A DNA stretch of 42,252 nt from a virus. The position numbers were made by a program, and so were the translations under genes. The notes beneath the pieces are model-generated. The model did not search any database and was not told where the DNA came from. It was given only the letters and a program-made list of their open reading frames with translations. The DNA is taken from positions 1-42,252 of the IMG/VR virus record IMGVR_UViG_3300024353_000002. One strand, given 5' to 3'. Positions 28,712 through 37,121 of the stretch are shown here, one piece after another (position 1 is the first letter of the stretch; every line of letters starts with the position of its first letter).

Positions 28712-29617
28712 GTGAAGATTTTACTCATGGACTTAGACATATCAAATAGACGGAGGCCATCACCAAACTTGGCTTTGATGAAGCTGTCTGCTTATCACAA
28801 AGCTCAGGGCGATGAGGTATATCTGAACTTCCCCCTCAAGGGACCGGATATCACCTACGCATCCTGCGTCTTTACCTGGAACGCCAAGAGGAGAACCAGT
28901 GTCCCCGATGGAGCCACTGTCGGTGGCTCTGGGATTGACCTAAAGGCTGATCTCCCACCAGGGGTGGAACACATCATGCCCGATTACAGTCTCTACCCCA
29001 GTGTGAATTTCAGTATGGGCTTTACCTCGAGGGGGTGCATCAGGATGTGCCCCTGGTGCATCGTGCCGGTAAAGGAAGGGCAGATAGAGCCATGGACTAG
29101 AATCTATGAGTTTTGGGATCGCCGACACCGAAAGATAGTTTTGCTGGACAACAACCTTCTGGCAGGTCCTAACTGGCGGCAGACGATGGGCGACCTGATA
29201 ACCGAGGCGCTTGAGGTGGACTTCAATCAGGGTTTGGATATTAGACTACTGAACAAGGAGAATATTGAGTATCTAAAGCAGGTGAAGGTAAAGGAGCTAC
29301 GGTTTGCCTTTGACCATATCGGCTATGAAAAGGCGGTAAGAGAGGGGATTGAGCTACTGCTAGCTAACGGGCTAGGCTCAAGGAAGATAAGCTTTTATCT
29401 CTTGTATGGATTTCCCGTCATCGAACAGGAGTGTGTGGAGAGGGTAAAAATCCTCGCCTCCTACAATGTGGAAGTCTACCCGATGGCTTATAAGGGACCG
29501 GATGGCAAGGAACCACCGAGAAGAGTATTAAAGGGCATTGAAGATATCCCCCTTTTGCATGGGGCACGGCAGAACATAGACAAGTTCCTACGGCTAGTGG
29601 GAAGGCTGCCGGAATAG
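28712..29617 (+). CDS. Radical SAM protein
   Basis: 301 residues, start GTG 28712. C109, C113 and C116 in SRGCIRMCPWC form the CxxxCxxC motif that binds the 4Fe-4S cluster; later strands (KIVLLDNNLL, ELRFAFDHI, ISFYLLYGF) fit the TIM-like barrel. The first 95 residues may be a small Rossmann-like domain as in B12-binding radical SAM proteins, though without an obvious cobalamin motif. Substrate unknown; could modify nucleic acid or a peptide. Needs an anaerobic host. Confidence 0.9.
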   Translation: MKILLMDLDISNRRRPSPNLALMKLSAYHKAQGDEVYLNFPLKGPDITYASCVFTWNAKRRTSVPDGATVGGSGIDLKADLPPGVEHIMPDYSLYPSVNFSMGFTSRGCIRMCPWCIVPVKEGQIEPWTRIYEFWDRRHRKIVLLDNNLLAGPNWRQTMGDLITEALEVDFNQGLDIRLLNKENIEYLKQVKVKELRFAFDHIGYEKAVREGIELLLANGLGSRKISFYLLYGFPVIEQECVERVKILASYNVEVYPMAYKGPDGKEPPRRVLKGIEDIPLLHGARQNIDKFLRLVGRLPE

Positions 29618-29654
29618 ACAGTAATCATACACCGAAATAAAAGGGAGGAAAAAC

Positions 29655-29933
29655 ATGGTAATACAACGACCGGAAGACCCAAGACCACAGGTGAACATTC
29701 AGAGCATTGAGAAGCTATCCTGGAGTACAAGGAAGAAAATTGTAGATGAGGAGTCCTGTGTGGTGACCAAGTTCTCCTTTGAAGGAGAGCCTACCGCTGA
29801 CCAGCTACGGACTCTCCACACCCTGCTCAAGAGCGGTGGGTCACTAACGGTCACTATCACCTCCCCCCAGCTGATGATGGACCTCCAGGTTACAGAGGCT
29901 CAGGAGAAGGCTCGGGAACAAGCTGAAAAGTAG
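29655..29933 (+). CDS. Small early protein, unknown
   Basis: 92 residues, ATG 29655 with GGGAGGA. Residues 45-80 alternate strand/helix (CVVTKFSFEGEPTADQLRTLHTLLKSGGSLTVTI) and the end is a charged helix. No family recognised. Confidence 0.78.
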   Translation: MVIQRPEDPRPQVNIQSIEKLSWSTRKKIVDEESCVVTKFSFEGEPTADQLRTLHTLLKSGGSLTVTITSPQLMMDLQVTEAQEKAREQAEK

Positions 29934-29957
29934 CGGCGCCGCGGCGTGGAGGTAAGT

Positions 29958-30182
29958 ATGGAGAGTGATTTTAACGAATGGCGGTCCCAGTATCCGGATG
30001 GCACCCGCATTCTCTGGCATGATTATTACTTAGAGAAGAAGTGGCTGCCTGGTAGAATTACCGGAACGCGGTATTGGGGAGGAGAAACCGTGCTTTTATT
30101 CCGGCTGGATTCAGACCCCCCCAGGAGCCGGCTTCCTCACATGCTAGCTTTCAAAAACAGAAAACTAATCAAGAAACAGTAG
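29958..30182 (+). CDS. Small early protein, unknown
   Basis: 74 residues from ATG 29958 (GGAGG seven bases upstream; the GTG at 29946 contains the site itself). Tudor/SH3-like strand pattern (WLPGRITGTRYWGGETVLLFRL) with a basic tail. Confidence 0.75.
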   Translation: MESDFNEWRSQYPDGTRILWHDYYLEKKWLPGRITGTRYWGGETVLLFRLDSDPPRSRLPHMLAFKNRKLIKKQ

Positions 30183-30204
30183 CCGATACTAGGAAAGGAG
30201 AGAA

Positions 30205-30414
30205 ATGGAAAAAGCTATCAAAGACGTGGAGAGCGAAATTAGCAGACGCCTTATCCCAGGGGCCGATGAATACTCGCCCATGACGGTCTCAGCCGTTAAG
30301 ATTGCGGAGCTAGCATTGTGTTCCCACTCCGGCGACCTCCTGGATAAAGCGTTGGCTATCTCAAAGGCCATAGTCGAATATGAGGACGCGCTAAAGCTCT
30401 CAGTTAGACAGTAG
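30205..30414 (+). CDS. Small helical protein, unknown
   Basis: 69 residues, ATG 30205 with AAAGGAG. Two helices (KAIKDVESEISRRLIPG; VKIAELALCSHSGDLLDKALAISKAIVEYEDAL). Confidence 0.75.
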   Translation: MEKAIKDVESEISRRLIPGADEYSPMTVSAVKIAELALCSHSGDLLDKALAISKAIVEYEDALKLSVRQ

Positions 30415-30424
30415 GTGAATACTG

Positions 30425-30577
30425 ATGGATGTTAAGGAGATAGAAGTATTAATTCATTACCACCAGGCTGGGCTTCAGCAATACCGCCACCACATTAGCC
30501 CTTCAGCTCAATATCTCGAGGAGCAGACCATCAAAGCCCTCGAGGAGCTGAAGAAGTCCAAAGAAGGATTACAGTAG
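30425..30577 (+). CDS. Small helical protein, unknown
   Basis: 50 residues, ATG 30425, with AGGTG nearby. Two amphipathic helices: KEIEVLIHYHQAGLQQYRHH and AQYLEEQTIKALEELKK. Lies in a compact run of same-strand genes. Confidence 0.65.
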   Translation: MDVKEIEVLIHYHQAGLQQYRHHISPSAQYLEEQTIKALEELKKSKEGLQ

Positions 30578-30611
30578 TTAGATACTGTTGAAACTTAGAG
30601 GAGGTTGAGCG

Positions 30612-30725
30612 ATGACCCATAGCCCACAGAAATGTAAAATTTGCGGAGAATATCACTGCCTCGCTGGGTGCGTGCCAATAAAGATATGCCAAGCAAAAGT
30701 AGCTAAAAGGGAGACCGAAGACTGA
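30612..30725 (+). CDS. Tiny zinc-finger-like protein
   Basis: 37 residues, ATG 30612 with GAGGAGG. CKICGEYHCLAGC...C has five Cys and one His, a probable zinc knuckle, followed by a basic tail. Confidence 0.65.
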   Translation: MTHSPQKCKICGEYHCLAGCVPIKICQAKVAKRETED

Positions 30726-30739
30726 GAAAGGAGAGCCAA

Positions 30740-31024
30740 GTGGTTGTGAAATTGCACCTATTTGGTGGTTTTGAAAACAAAGCTCTGGGAATTACGCCAG
30801 ATATGGAGTTGGGACATTTATACGAGGATACGAACTCACTGGCTATTTTAGCGTATGCTGCGGAAAAGGTCGGGCTTAAATCTAGCTACCAGCAAGAAAC
30901 TGGTGGTTTAGTTCACTTTGACCTCTGGGGTAAACCTCTAGAGAGGGCAAAACAAATGTTCGCAATCGTATCCGATGAGGAACTCTACCAAGATATGGTT
31001 AACATGAATAGGAAAGGAGGTTGA
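30740..31024 (+). CDS. Early protein, unknown
   Basis: 94 residues, GTG 30740 with AAAGGAG. Alpha/beta pattern (VVKLHLFGGF; LAILAYAAEKVGL; LVHFDLWGK). Stop lies next to the following start. No family recognised. Confidence 0.75.
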   Translation: MVVKLHLFGGFENKALGITPDMELGHLYEDTNSLAILAYAAEKVGLKSSYQQETGGLVHFDLWGKPLERAKQMFAIVSDEELYQDMVNMNRKGG

Positions 31025-31027
31025 GCT

Positions 31028-31240
31028 ATGAAGTGCCCAATAATGAAAGATTGGCATCAGACTGATAGTGGGGGATTTTACTATGAGCATGTACAGTGTA
31101 TCCAAGAGAGGTGTAATTGGTGGGATGAAAAGAATGGGGAGTGTGACTTTAAGGTTGCTCGGCGTAATCTAGGTTTAATAGCTCTAGCTCTATCTGAGAT
31201 TGTAAATAAAATGTCCTCCGGTCAGCCATTCGTGAAGTAG
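31028..31240 (+). CDS. Small Cys-rich protein
   Basis: 70 residues, ATG 31028 with AAAGGAGG. Four cysteines (CPIMKDWH, VQCIQERCNWW, GECDF) suggest a metal site, then a helix (LGLIALALSEIVNKM). Confidence 0.75.
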   Translation: MKCPIMKDWHQTDSGGFYYEHVQCIQERCNWWDEKNGECDFKVARRNLGLIALALSEIVNKMSSGQPFVK

Positions 31241-31252
31241 AGGAGGTTGCAA

Positions 31253-32419
31253 ATGTCACCAATCTATGAGGATGAAAACACAACCAGGGAATACCTTTTT
31301 GAACTCCGCAAGAAGAACCGGTGCCAGGAATGCCATGGGAGACTGGACGTCCTTATGGACTTTGACCGCGGTAAGGCTTTTCTCGCCTGTGCCGAGTGGA
31401 ATAGAAGTCACCACGAGGGCATTGAGAGGGAGGCTCCGCCTCTCTTTGAACCAAATATACCAACAAGGAGGGAAGATATGATAGGAGCAATGGGAGAAGA
31501 GAAAGCGATGAAGCTGGAGAGGTACCAAGGGGTGGTATCCCTTACTAGGGTGGAGGCCATGGAGATATTAAAGACCATCTGGCCTGAGGCGCCGGAGGTT
31601 GAGGTTTTGAAGGCGGCAATAATCTGCCACCAGTATGGACTCAACCCCCTGATGAAGCACATCTTCCTCATCTCCTTCAAGCGGAGAAAGGAAGGAAAGG
31701 TCATCGGCGAGACCTGGGCCGTCGTTCAGGGTATTGGCAGCAATCGGCTGATAGCCCGCCGAAAGCACAACTACTCCTACTTGGACATGACCCCGCGGCG
31801 GATGACCGAGGAGGAGCAGCAGAGAATCAACGGCGAGGTTGATGACACTAAAATCTGGGCTCTAACCAAACTAAAAGACATGGAGACCGGGGCTGAGGCA
31901 AACGGGGTAGGCTCCTGGCCAGTGGACGAAGTGCCCTATGGCACGGAAAAGGGGAACACCAAGCTCAATATGGCCAAAATACGTTCTGAAAGACAGGCCC
32001 TGGATCGCCTCTACCCTGCAGAGATGCCCCAGGGTGTGGAGGTGATGGAGGAGAAATATATTGAAGGCGACTTCACCTTATTAGCCGAAGGTGCTGGAGT
32101 AAAAACCATGCCTGGGGAGGCGGTGGGAGAAAGTAGGACTAGCGTGGGGGTTACTCCAGCACAGAAGGCGGAGAATAAACCCAAAAAAAGCGGAGCGCCG
32201 CCCGCCGAACCCAAGGCGAAGCGGGACCCCGAGACAATAAAGACTATCAATCAGCTTTACCACGCCTGTAACGAAGATTTCACCGTCATCGACGAGAACG
32301 GGAAGCCCAGGAAGATGCAGCCAAAGGAAGTGCTGAAGGAGCTGGGCTACAGCTCCCAGGAGGACATAGCCGATACCCCAGCCAATTGTTATCGGCAAAT
32401 AGCGGCAGTGAGACAGTGA
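31253..32419 (+). CDS. recT: RecT-family single-strand annealing protein
   Basis: 388 residues from ATG 31253 (GAGGAGG). The central domain has the RecT pattern: LKAAIICHQYGLNPLMKHIFLI followed by WAVVQGIGSNRLIARRKHNYSYLD. It pairs complementary single strands during virus recombination. Unusually, residues 20-55 contain C-x2-CH...C...SHH, a possible zinc site, and after residue 285 there is a Pro/Lys linker and a second helical domain. No partner exonuclease is recognised nearby. Confidence 0.85.
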   Translation: MSPIYEDENTTREYLFELRKKNRCQECHGRLDVLMDFDRGKAFLACAEWNRSHHEGIEREAPPLFEPNIPTRREDMIGAMGEEKAMKLERYQGVVSLTRVEAMEILKTIWPEAPEVEVLKAAIICHQYGLNPLMKHIFLISFKRRKEGKVIGETWAVVQGIGSNRLIARRKHNYSYLDMTPRRMTEEEQQRINGEVDDTKIWALTKLKDMETGAEANGVGSWPVDEVPYGTEKGNTKLNMAKIRSERQALDRLYPAEMPQGVEVMEEKYIEGDFTLLAEGAGVKTMPGEAVGESRTSVGVTPAQKAENKPKKSGAPPAEPKAKRDPETIKTINQLYHACNEDFTVIDENGKPRKMQPKEVLKELGYSSQEDIADTPANCYRQIAAVRQ

Positions 32420-32571
32420 TACCAAGCAAGCCTGAGAAGTGCTACTGCGGCGGCGTTGAATTCTGGCTGAGAACAGCCTGGGGGCCACCGGAGTGGCTGT
32501 GTTGCCGCTGCCATCCAAAGCCGAACAAGGAGGTAAGTGATGCTCAATCAAGGGAAACGCCAACCCATTGA
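32416..32571 (+). CDS. Small zinc-finger protein
   Basis: 51 residues, GTG 32416 overlapping the recT stop (GTGA). CYCGG...CCRCH forms a likely zinc site. Its end overlaps the HNH gene. Confidence 0.7.
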   Translation: MIPSKPEKCYCGGVEFWLRTAWGPPEWLCCRCHPKPNKEVSDAQSRETPTH

Positions 32572-33013
32572 TTATCAACAATACTTGGCATCTCGAGAGT
32601 GGAGAGTCAAGCGTAAAGAGGTTATTGAATTAGCTGATAGCATCTGCGAAAGATGCGCTTCCCGCCCCATTAAGAATGTCCATCACCTTACCTATGAGAA
32701 TCTTGGCCAAGAGTCTCCGCTTGACCTGATAGGAGTATGTCGCCCATGCCACGAATATCTCTCTGCGGAGCGTGAGGATGACCCCGCTCTTGAGATTATC
32801 CAACGAATCATTGCCGAACATGGGCTATTCCCAGCCAAAGTATGGCCAGGGATGGATAAATATTTATATCCGCCATTTATAAGTGGGGACTCGGAATATG
32901 GTCTCACATTGTGGATGCGTCTCGTCCCTGAAAATGAGCATATGCATTATGAATTAGGGCACCCTAGGTGGTTATTAGCCCCAGGTGTGATGGCCATCTT
33001 TCTCTGGCTTTAA
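32540..33013 (+). CDS. HNH endonuclease-like protein
   Basis: 157 residues, ATG 32540 with AAGGAGG. Residues 16-75 form an HNH domain: CERC, NVHHL-YENLG, and VCRPCHEYLSAE, giving two CxxC zinc pairs and the catalytic His. The C-terminal 80 residues are unrelated and aromatic. In this block it may be a recombination or homing nuclease. A packaging role, as for some phage HNH proteins with terminase, cannot be supported because no terminase is seen. Confidence 0.82.
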   Translation: MLNQGKRQPIDYQQYLASREWRVKRKEVIELADSICERCASRPIKNVHHLTYENLGQESPLDLIGVCRPCHEYLSAEREDDPALEIIQRIIAEHGLFPAKVWPGMDKYLYPPFISGDSEYGLTLWMRLVPENEHMHYELGHPRWLLAPGVMAIFLWL

Positions 33014-33021
33014 GGAGAGTT

Positions 33022-33927
33022 ATGAAAAGGATCGTTGCCCGCGGAAGGGTCTTTCCCCAAAGTTACTCGACCGACAGGCGATACGGTCGCCTGTCCTTAA
33101 AAGCTGGCTTCCTCTTTCCTATGGTGTGGGCTAACGCCGATGACCAAGGCCGACTATGTGGTGACCCAGAAGAAGTCAAGTACGCCGTTTGCCCCAATAT
33201 TGACCACATAACCAAGTCAGACATACCCGAAATACTGGATGAACTGCAACGAAACAATCTTATAAAGGTATATGAAACGCCGAAGTCTGCTGTCATTCAG
33301 TTACTCGACTGGTGGGAGGTACACCGCCCCCAGTGGGCATACCCGTCCGAGTACCCGCCGCCTGAGGGCTGGAAGGACCGACTGCGCTATCATCCAACCC
33401 CCAAAGAGATAGTTACTGAGAACTGGGTGCCGCCAAGCCAATTTAATAGAGAACTACCTAGTGCACTACCTAATAACCTACCTAGAGAACTACGTAGTCA
33501 GGCTACAACACTCCCCCATACCCCCACCGGAATAAGGAATAAGGAATACGGAATAAGGAATAAGGAAGAGAACGTAGTCAATACTAACGGTCTACGTAGT
33601 GCACCACCTACTACTACCGAAAACGAACTTTTAGATTTCCTCTCAAAGTTAAAAAACTGGAAATTTAAAAAGGACGATGACCTTGATTGGTTGAGGGACT
33701 TTAGCCAGCAAGAACCAAAATTTAGTATTGCACTGGCGAAAGAGTGTCGGGACTGGCATTCTGGGCGGGCGCCACCAAAACACAAGGGCCTCTGGAAGAA
33801 TCGATTTCGGAACTGGATGACCAAGAAGCAGGAATTTGATAAAGATAAGACGGGCAGGCATTACCCAGGGAGGGTGCCGACTGAAGCAGAGCTGGATGCT
33901 CAAGAGAAAGCGAAGGGATTACGTTAA
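33022..33927 (+). CDS. Phage-type replication initiator
   Basis: 301 residues, ATG 33022 with AAGGAGAG. Residues 15-100 (FLFPMVWANADDQGRLCGDPEEVKYAVCP, SDIPEILDELQRNNLIKVYE, VIQLLDWW) are the winged-helix pattern of phage replisome organisers. A linker encoded by repeats separates it from a C-terminal helical domain (residues 195-270). It is followed by the helicase-loader gene with a TAATG overlap, as in lambda O/P-type modules. The linker-coding DNA (33450-33620) looks like an origin. Confidence 0.85.
   Translation: MKRIVARGRVFPQSYSTDRRYGRLSLKAGFLFPMVWANADDQGRLCGDPEEVKYAVCPNIDHITKSDIPEILDELQRNNLIKVYETPKSAVIQLLDWWEVHRPQWAYPSEYPPPEGWKDRLRYHPTPKEIVTENWVPPSQFNRELPSALPNNLPRELRSQATTLPHTPTGIRNKEYGIRNKEENVVNTNGLRSAPPTTTENELLDFLSKLKNWKFKKDDDLDWLRDFSQQEPKFSIALAKECRDWHSGRAPPKHKGLWKNRFRNWMTKKQEFDKDKTGRHYPGRVPTEAELDAQEKAKGLR
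33450..33680 (+). repeat. Candidate replication origin inside the initiator gene
   Basis: Repeated ACTACCTA/CTACGTAGT words: a TAGTGCACTACCTA near 33460 recurs as TAGTGCACCACCTA near 33600; ACTACGTAGT is a perfect palindrome at 33490-33499. Between them GGAATAA is repeated five times, and an A/T-rich stretch follows (33645-33672). Confidence 0.6.
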
Positions 33928-34583
33928 TGGGAACAAAGCAAATTATGCCGGGGGTCTTTGAATTTACTGATACTCTTGATGATGATTCAGAAAGGTTAGA
34001 GGTACTAATCAGGCTGTCTAATCTACCGCTTGAGACGCGGCTAACCAAACGTCTCACGACTTTTGAAGCGGTGCTTGGTAGAGAAGAGGGGCTGGAGGCT
34101 GCGATAGCGTTTATCCGGGGTGAGATCGACCCGCCCTTGCTTTTACTCTACGGCGAACCAGGCAGGAGCAAGACTCATCTGGCGGTGGCTATCGGGTGGG
34201 CTTTTCTAGCACAGTTAAAGTCGGTCAGTTACTACCATGTTGGGGATTTGCTGGATGCCCTCCGTCAAGGATATCGCGTTACGAATTCACTAGCCCCTGG
34301 GGAATTTCACAGGGATAGCTTCGATGCCATAACGAACTACGTCAAAAAATGCTCCTTGTTAATTCTTGATGACCTCGGAGTGCAGAAGGACACTGCGTTT
34401 GTGGCAGAAAGGTTGGATACTATCATTGACCACAGGTATGTTAATAATCTACCGACTGTGGTTACAGCTAATACACTGGAATTACCGGAAAGGATATTTG
34501 ATAGGATGAGAGAAGGTAGGGTAGTCAGACTGCACGGCGAAAGCTATAGAGCTATTAGGCAAAGGAGAAAACAAGAGAGATGA
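33927..34583 (+). CDS. DnaC/IstB-like helicase loader (AAA+ ATPase)
   Basis: 218 residues, ATG 33927 overlapping the initiator stop. The Walker A region is LLLYGEPGRSKTHLAVAIG, in which the glycine before Lys is Ser (GRSKT instead of G-GKT). Walker B is LLILDDLGV, followed by DTIIDHRYVNNLPTVVTAN (sensor region) and an Arg finger near the end. Loads the host DnaB helicase at the origin. It is the only recognisable P-loop ATPase in the element. Confidence 0.88.
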   Translation: MGTKQIMPGVFEFTDTLDDDSERLEVLIRLSNLPLETRLTKRLTTFEAVLGREEGLEAAIAFIRGEIDPPLLLLYGEPGRSKTHLAVAIGWAFLAQLKSVSYYHVGDLLDALRQGYRVTNSLAPGEFHRDSFDAITNYVKKCSLLILDDLGVQKDTAFVAERLDTIIDHRYVNNLPTVVTANTLELPERIFDRMREGRVVRLHGESYRAIRQRRKQER

Positions 34584-34960
34584 GGGTAGAGATACCGATG
34601 TTGCCGCCTCGGGAGCTAAACCCGAACTTTCATGGACACTGGGCAAAGAAAGCCAAGGCAACCAGGGATTTCAAGACCGCTGCTTTCTACTGCGCTCAGC
34701 CCCATAGGGGTTCAGTGTTTAGGGGTTCAGTGTTTATCAAAGCTGAGGTATCAATCACCTTTGTTATCCGTGACGGGCGTGGTTATAAGGATACAGATAA
34801 TGCCTTGAGTGCTTTGAAGCCAGCAATAGATGGCTGTGTAGCTGCCGGACTTATTTTTAATGATGACGACCAGCACTTGCGTTACAAGCTGCCAATTATG
34901 TATGAGATTGATAAAGATAGGGCACCAATGACGATACTAGAGTTTAAGGAGGTCAAGTGA
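34580..34960 (+). CDS. RusA-like Holliday junction resolvase
   Basis: 126 residues, ATG 34580 (ATGA overlap with the loader). LPPRELNPNFHGHWAKKAKA, then GYKDTDNALSALKPAIDGCVAAGLIFNDDDQ, matches RusA: the aspartates in D-DN and NDDDQ bind the catalytic metal. Resolves recombination intermediates made with RecT. Confidence 0.88.
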   Translation: MRVEIPMLPPRELNPNFHGHWAKKAKATRDFKTAAFYCAQPHRGSVFRGSVFIKAEVSITFVIRDGRGYKDTDNALSALKPAIDGCVAAGLIFNDDDQHLRYKLPIMYEIDKDRAPMTILEFKEVK

Positions 34961-35139
34961 ACAATTTAGGTAGATGTCAGGTTGAAGGCTGTAATAGTGT
35001 AGCTAAGTATGGTCTATACCACACCAGCGCTAATGGCAAAAAAGTGTGGTTAAATGTATGTAGAGAGCACGAGAGAATAATAGGCGACGAAAATATGCGG
35101 CGAGCCGGTGGTAGGTATGAACAACCTAATAAGGGCTGA
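34957..35139 (+). CDS. Small zinc-finger protein
   Basis: 60 residues, GTG 34957 (GTGA overlap with the resolvase). CQVEGCNSVAKYGLYH...VCREHE gives three Cys and two His in a zinc-binding spacing. Coupled translation with RusA. Confidence 0.72.
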   Translation: MNNLGRCQVEGCNSVAKYGLYHTSANGKKVWLNVCREHERIIGDENMRRAGGRYEQPNKG

Positions 35140-35287
35140 CGAGACCGATAAGTGCCCTCCACACTGGTGGAAAATCACAACAGACAAGGATGGCAATCAA
35201 GTCCACCAATGTTATAAGTGCCCGGCTCGAAAGTTCGTTAAGAAGGAATCACGGGTGAAATCGAATAGAGGGAGTCGAGCAAAATGA
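35117..35287 (+). CDS. Small zinc-finger protein
   Basis: 56 residues, ATG 35117 in the end of the previous gene. KCPPHWWKIT...HQCYKCPARKF is a probable zinc ribbon with a basic tail. Its stop overlaps the next ATG (ATGA). Confidence 0.65.
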   Translation: MNNLIRADETDKCPPHWWKITTDKDGNQVHQCYKCPARKFVKKESRVKSNRGSRAK

Positions 35288-35985
35288 GTAGGATGTTTAA
35301 GTCAATCACACGGACATGGAATGTCTTTGTCGGGTGTGAGTTCGACTGCATCTATTGTAACGCCAGGAGACTAGCGCTGACTAGGCTCAAGCACACGCCA
35401 CGCTACAAGGACGGCTTTAAGCCACACCTAGTAGAAAGTGAGCTAAAACGAACCTTCAAACCAGGGGAGTTTATCTTCGTAGGCTATATGGGAGACATAT
35501 CCTTTGCTAACCTTGATGAACTTCTGTCAATCCTCTCAATCATCAAACTATGCCCCGATACTAACTTCCTTCTACAGTCCAAAAACCCTTCCTATTTCTG
35601 GAAGTGCCCAAAACCTTTTCCTCCTAATGTCTATCTTGGCACCACCATTGAGACCAACTGGGACTATCACCTAACCAAAGCACCACCGCCTATTGAACGC
35701 TTTAGGCAACTAGCACGTCACCCACACCCTCACAAATTCCTCTCTATTGAGCCAGTAATGGACTTTTACCTTAAGAAACTTACTGACTGGGTAGAACTTA
35801 TAAACCCTGACATCATTGAGGTAGGCGCTGATAATTACCACAACCACCTACAGGAGCCGCCCTGGTGGAAGGTCGAGGCATTATTGGAGAGGCTGAGGGT
35901 GATATGCCCCCTGGTAATAGAGAAAGAGGGGTTGGAGAGGCTGAAAGGGGACACCATGGCAGAGGAATTGAGGGAACATAGCTAA
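35284..35985 (+). CDS. Radical SAM-like protein, phage DUF5131 type
   Basis: 233 residues, ATG 35284. GCEFDCIYCNARRLALTR has C18, C22 and C25 (CxxxCxxC), followed by FVGYMGDISFANLDELL, TNFLLQSKNP and FLSIEPVMDFYL, blocks typical of the phage family (also called Gp37/Gp68). Reaction unknown. Second radical SAM protein of the element. Confidence 0.85.
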   Translation: MSRMFKSITRTWNVFVGCEFDCIYCNARRLALTRLKHTPRYKDGFKPHLVESELKRTFKPGEFIFVGYMGDISFANLDELLSILSIIKLCPDTNFLLQSKNPSYFWKCPKPFPPNVYLGTTIETNWDYHLTKAPPPIERFRQLARHPHPHKFLSIEPVMDFYLKKLTDWVELINPDIIEVGADNYHNHLQEPPWWKVEALLERLRVICPLVIEKEGLERLKGDTMAEELREHS

Positions 35986-36332
35986 TGACTATCAGCAGTC
36001 AGGCACGTCACGATGAGGCAGTTAAGTTGCACGAGGCTGGCCTTACTTATGCCGAAATTGGTCGAAGATGGGGCATAAGCAAGCAGCGGGCGAGGGTAAT
36101 TGTGAAGGGTAAACCTAGACGACGAGATAAGCCTGGCCTGGACTCGAAGGTTATGCTTACGCCAAGGGACGTAGCTCGTCTCTTGGGAATCCATGCTAAT
36201 ACAGTGAGGCGGTGGAGCCAAAAGGGGATACTGACAGGATACCGTATTTGTGGCCGGGGTGATAGGAGATTCCGGCGAGAGGATATCGATAGATTTCTCA
36301 AGGAAAGGCAGATAGGGTCAGAGAAGCAATGA
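35985..36332 (+). CDS. Double helix-turn-helix regulator
   Basis: 115 residues, ATG 35985 overlapping the previous TAA. Residues 10-42 (DEAVKLHEAGLTYAEIGRRWGISKQRARVIV) are a sigma-region-4-like HTH; residues 58-108 (TPRDVARLLGIHANTVRRWSQKGILTGYRICGRGDRRFRREDIDRFL) are a MerR/excisionase-type HTH with wing. Two DNA-binding units in one chain would bind paired sites. Possible late-gene activator or directionality factor. Confidence 0.85.
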   Translation: MTISSQARHDEAVKLHEAGLTYAEIGRRWGISKQRARVIVKGKPRRRDKPGLDSKVMLTPRDVARLLGIHANTVRRWSQKGILTGYRICGRGDRRFRREDIDRFLKERQIGSEKQ

Positions 36333-36532
36333 AATTATGCCTTTACGGTAGACAGCAATGCAAGTGGCCTGATAAAGGCTGCCCCAGGGAGGAGGAGCTG
36401 CGCCCTGTGTTTGCCTCAGAGCCTGAAGCGGCAGTGCGCCGGGTGTGGAGTTGTGAGTGGGCGGGCAGCCGGCTAACGACAGGTGCTTACCTAATCTATT
36501 TGGCCGAGGAGAAGTTAAAAGTGAGGAGGTGA
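36329..36532 (+). CDS. Small Cys-containing protein, unknown
   Basis: 67 residues, ATG 36329 (ATGA overlap). CLYGRQQCKWPDKGC near the N-terminus and a further Cys at about 42 may bind zinc; C-terminal half helical. Confidence 0.72.
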   Translation: MKLCLYGRQQCKWPDKGCPREEELRPVFASEPEAAVRRVWSCEWAGSRLTTGAYLIYLAEEKLKVRR

Positions 36533-36556
36533 AAGCCTCCCCAAGGATGAGTGGTA

Positions 36557-36820
36557 ATGTCGGCAGCGATATTCATAGGGTTGAATATTATAGACGCCTA
36601 TTTAACCAAGATGGGCTTGGCTATGGGGGCAGAGGAGTTTAACCCGTTAATGATACATCTTGGAAGTAGTGCGTTGGCAAAGGGGCTAATAGCTCTAGGT
36701 ATTATTATTGCTCTTTACTGGTTTAGAAAAGAGCGAGCTTTGTGGTTGCTCAACCTTGCATTTCTCGGGGTGGTTTTATGGAACCTGGCTATTATAGGTG
36801 TGCTAAAAGTGGCTATATGA
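36557..36820 (+). CDS. Membrane protein, about three helices
   Basis: 87 residues, ATG 36557 (AAGGA upstream). Hydrophobic helices at SAAIFIGLNIIDAYLTKMG, LAKGLIALGIIIALYWF and LWLLNLAFLGVVLWNLAIIGVL, with AEEFNPLMI between the first two, the pattern of DUF5658-type small membrane proteins. A GGAGG...GCCTCC hairpin lies just before it and could hide the ribosome-binding site. Confidence 0.8.
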   Translation: MSAAIFIGLNIIDAYLTKMGLAMGAEEFNPLMIHLGSSALAKGLIALGIIIALYWFRKERALWLLNLAFLGVVLWNLAIIGVLKVAI

Positions 36821-36860
36821 GTAACAGCGTTCCGAGGCAGAACGCTAGGGAGAGAGTAAA

Positions 36861-37121
36861 ATGGAGATAACTCAATTAAGTGAGGACATAGTTGAAATTA
36901 AACTTGAGAGTGGGAAGAAGAATAGCCCACAATTTATGGACTACTTGATAGCTATTCCAATCTCCATCATATATTGGTGGCAAGGCTTGAGAAAAGAGTG
37001 TCCTGAAAGCCCTGATGGTAGGCATGGTCTTATACTAGTCAGGGCTAACAAAGCCGGCTGTCAATACTGTGGTAAGCCACCGAAGAGAGTAGCACCAGAT
37101 GCCAAAGGAAGAGACAGATGA
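36861..37121 (+). CDS. Small protein with CxxC, unknown
   Basis: 86 residues, ATG 36861. Hydrophobic aromatic segment FMDYLIAIPISIIYWWQGL in the middle and CQYCGKPPKR near the end. Ends in ATGA overlap with the next gene. Confidence 0.75.
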   Translation: MEITQLSEDIVEIKLESGKKNSPQFMDYLIAIPISIIYWWQGLRKECPESPDGRHGLILVRANKAGCQYCGKPPKRVAPDAKGRDR

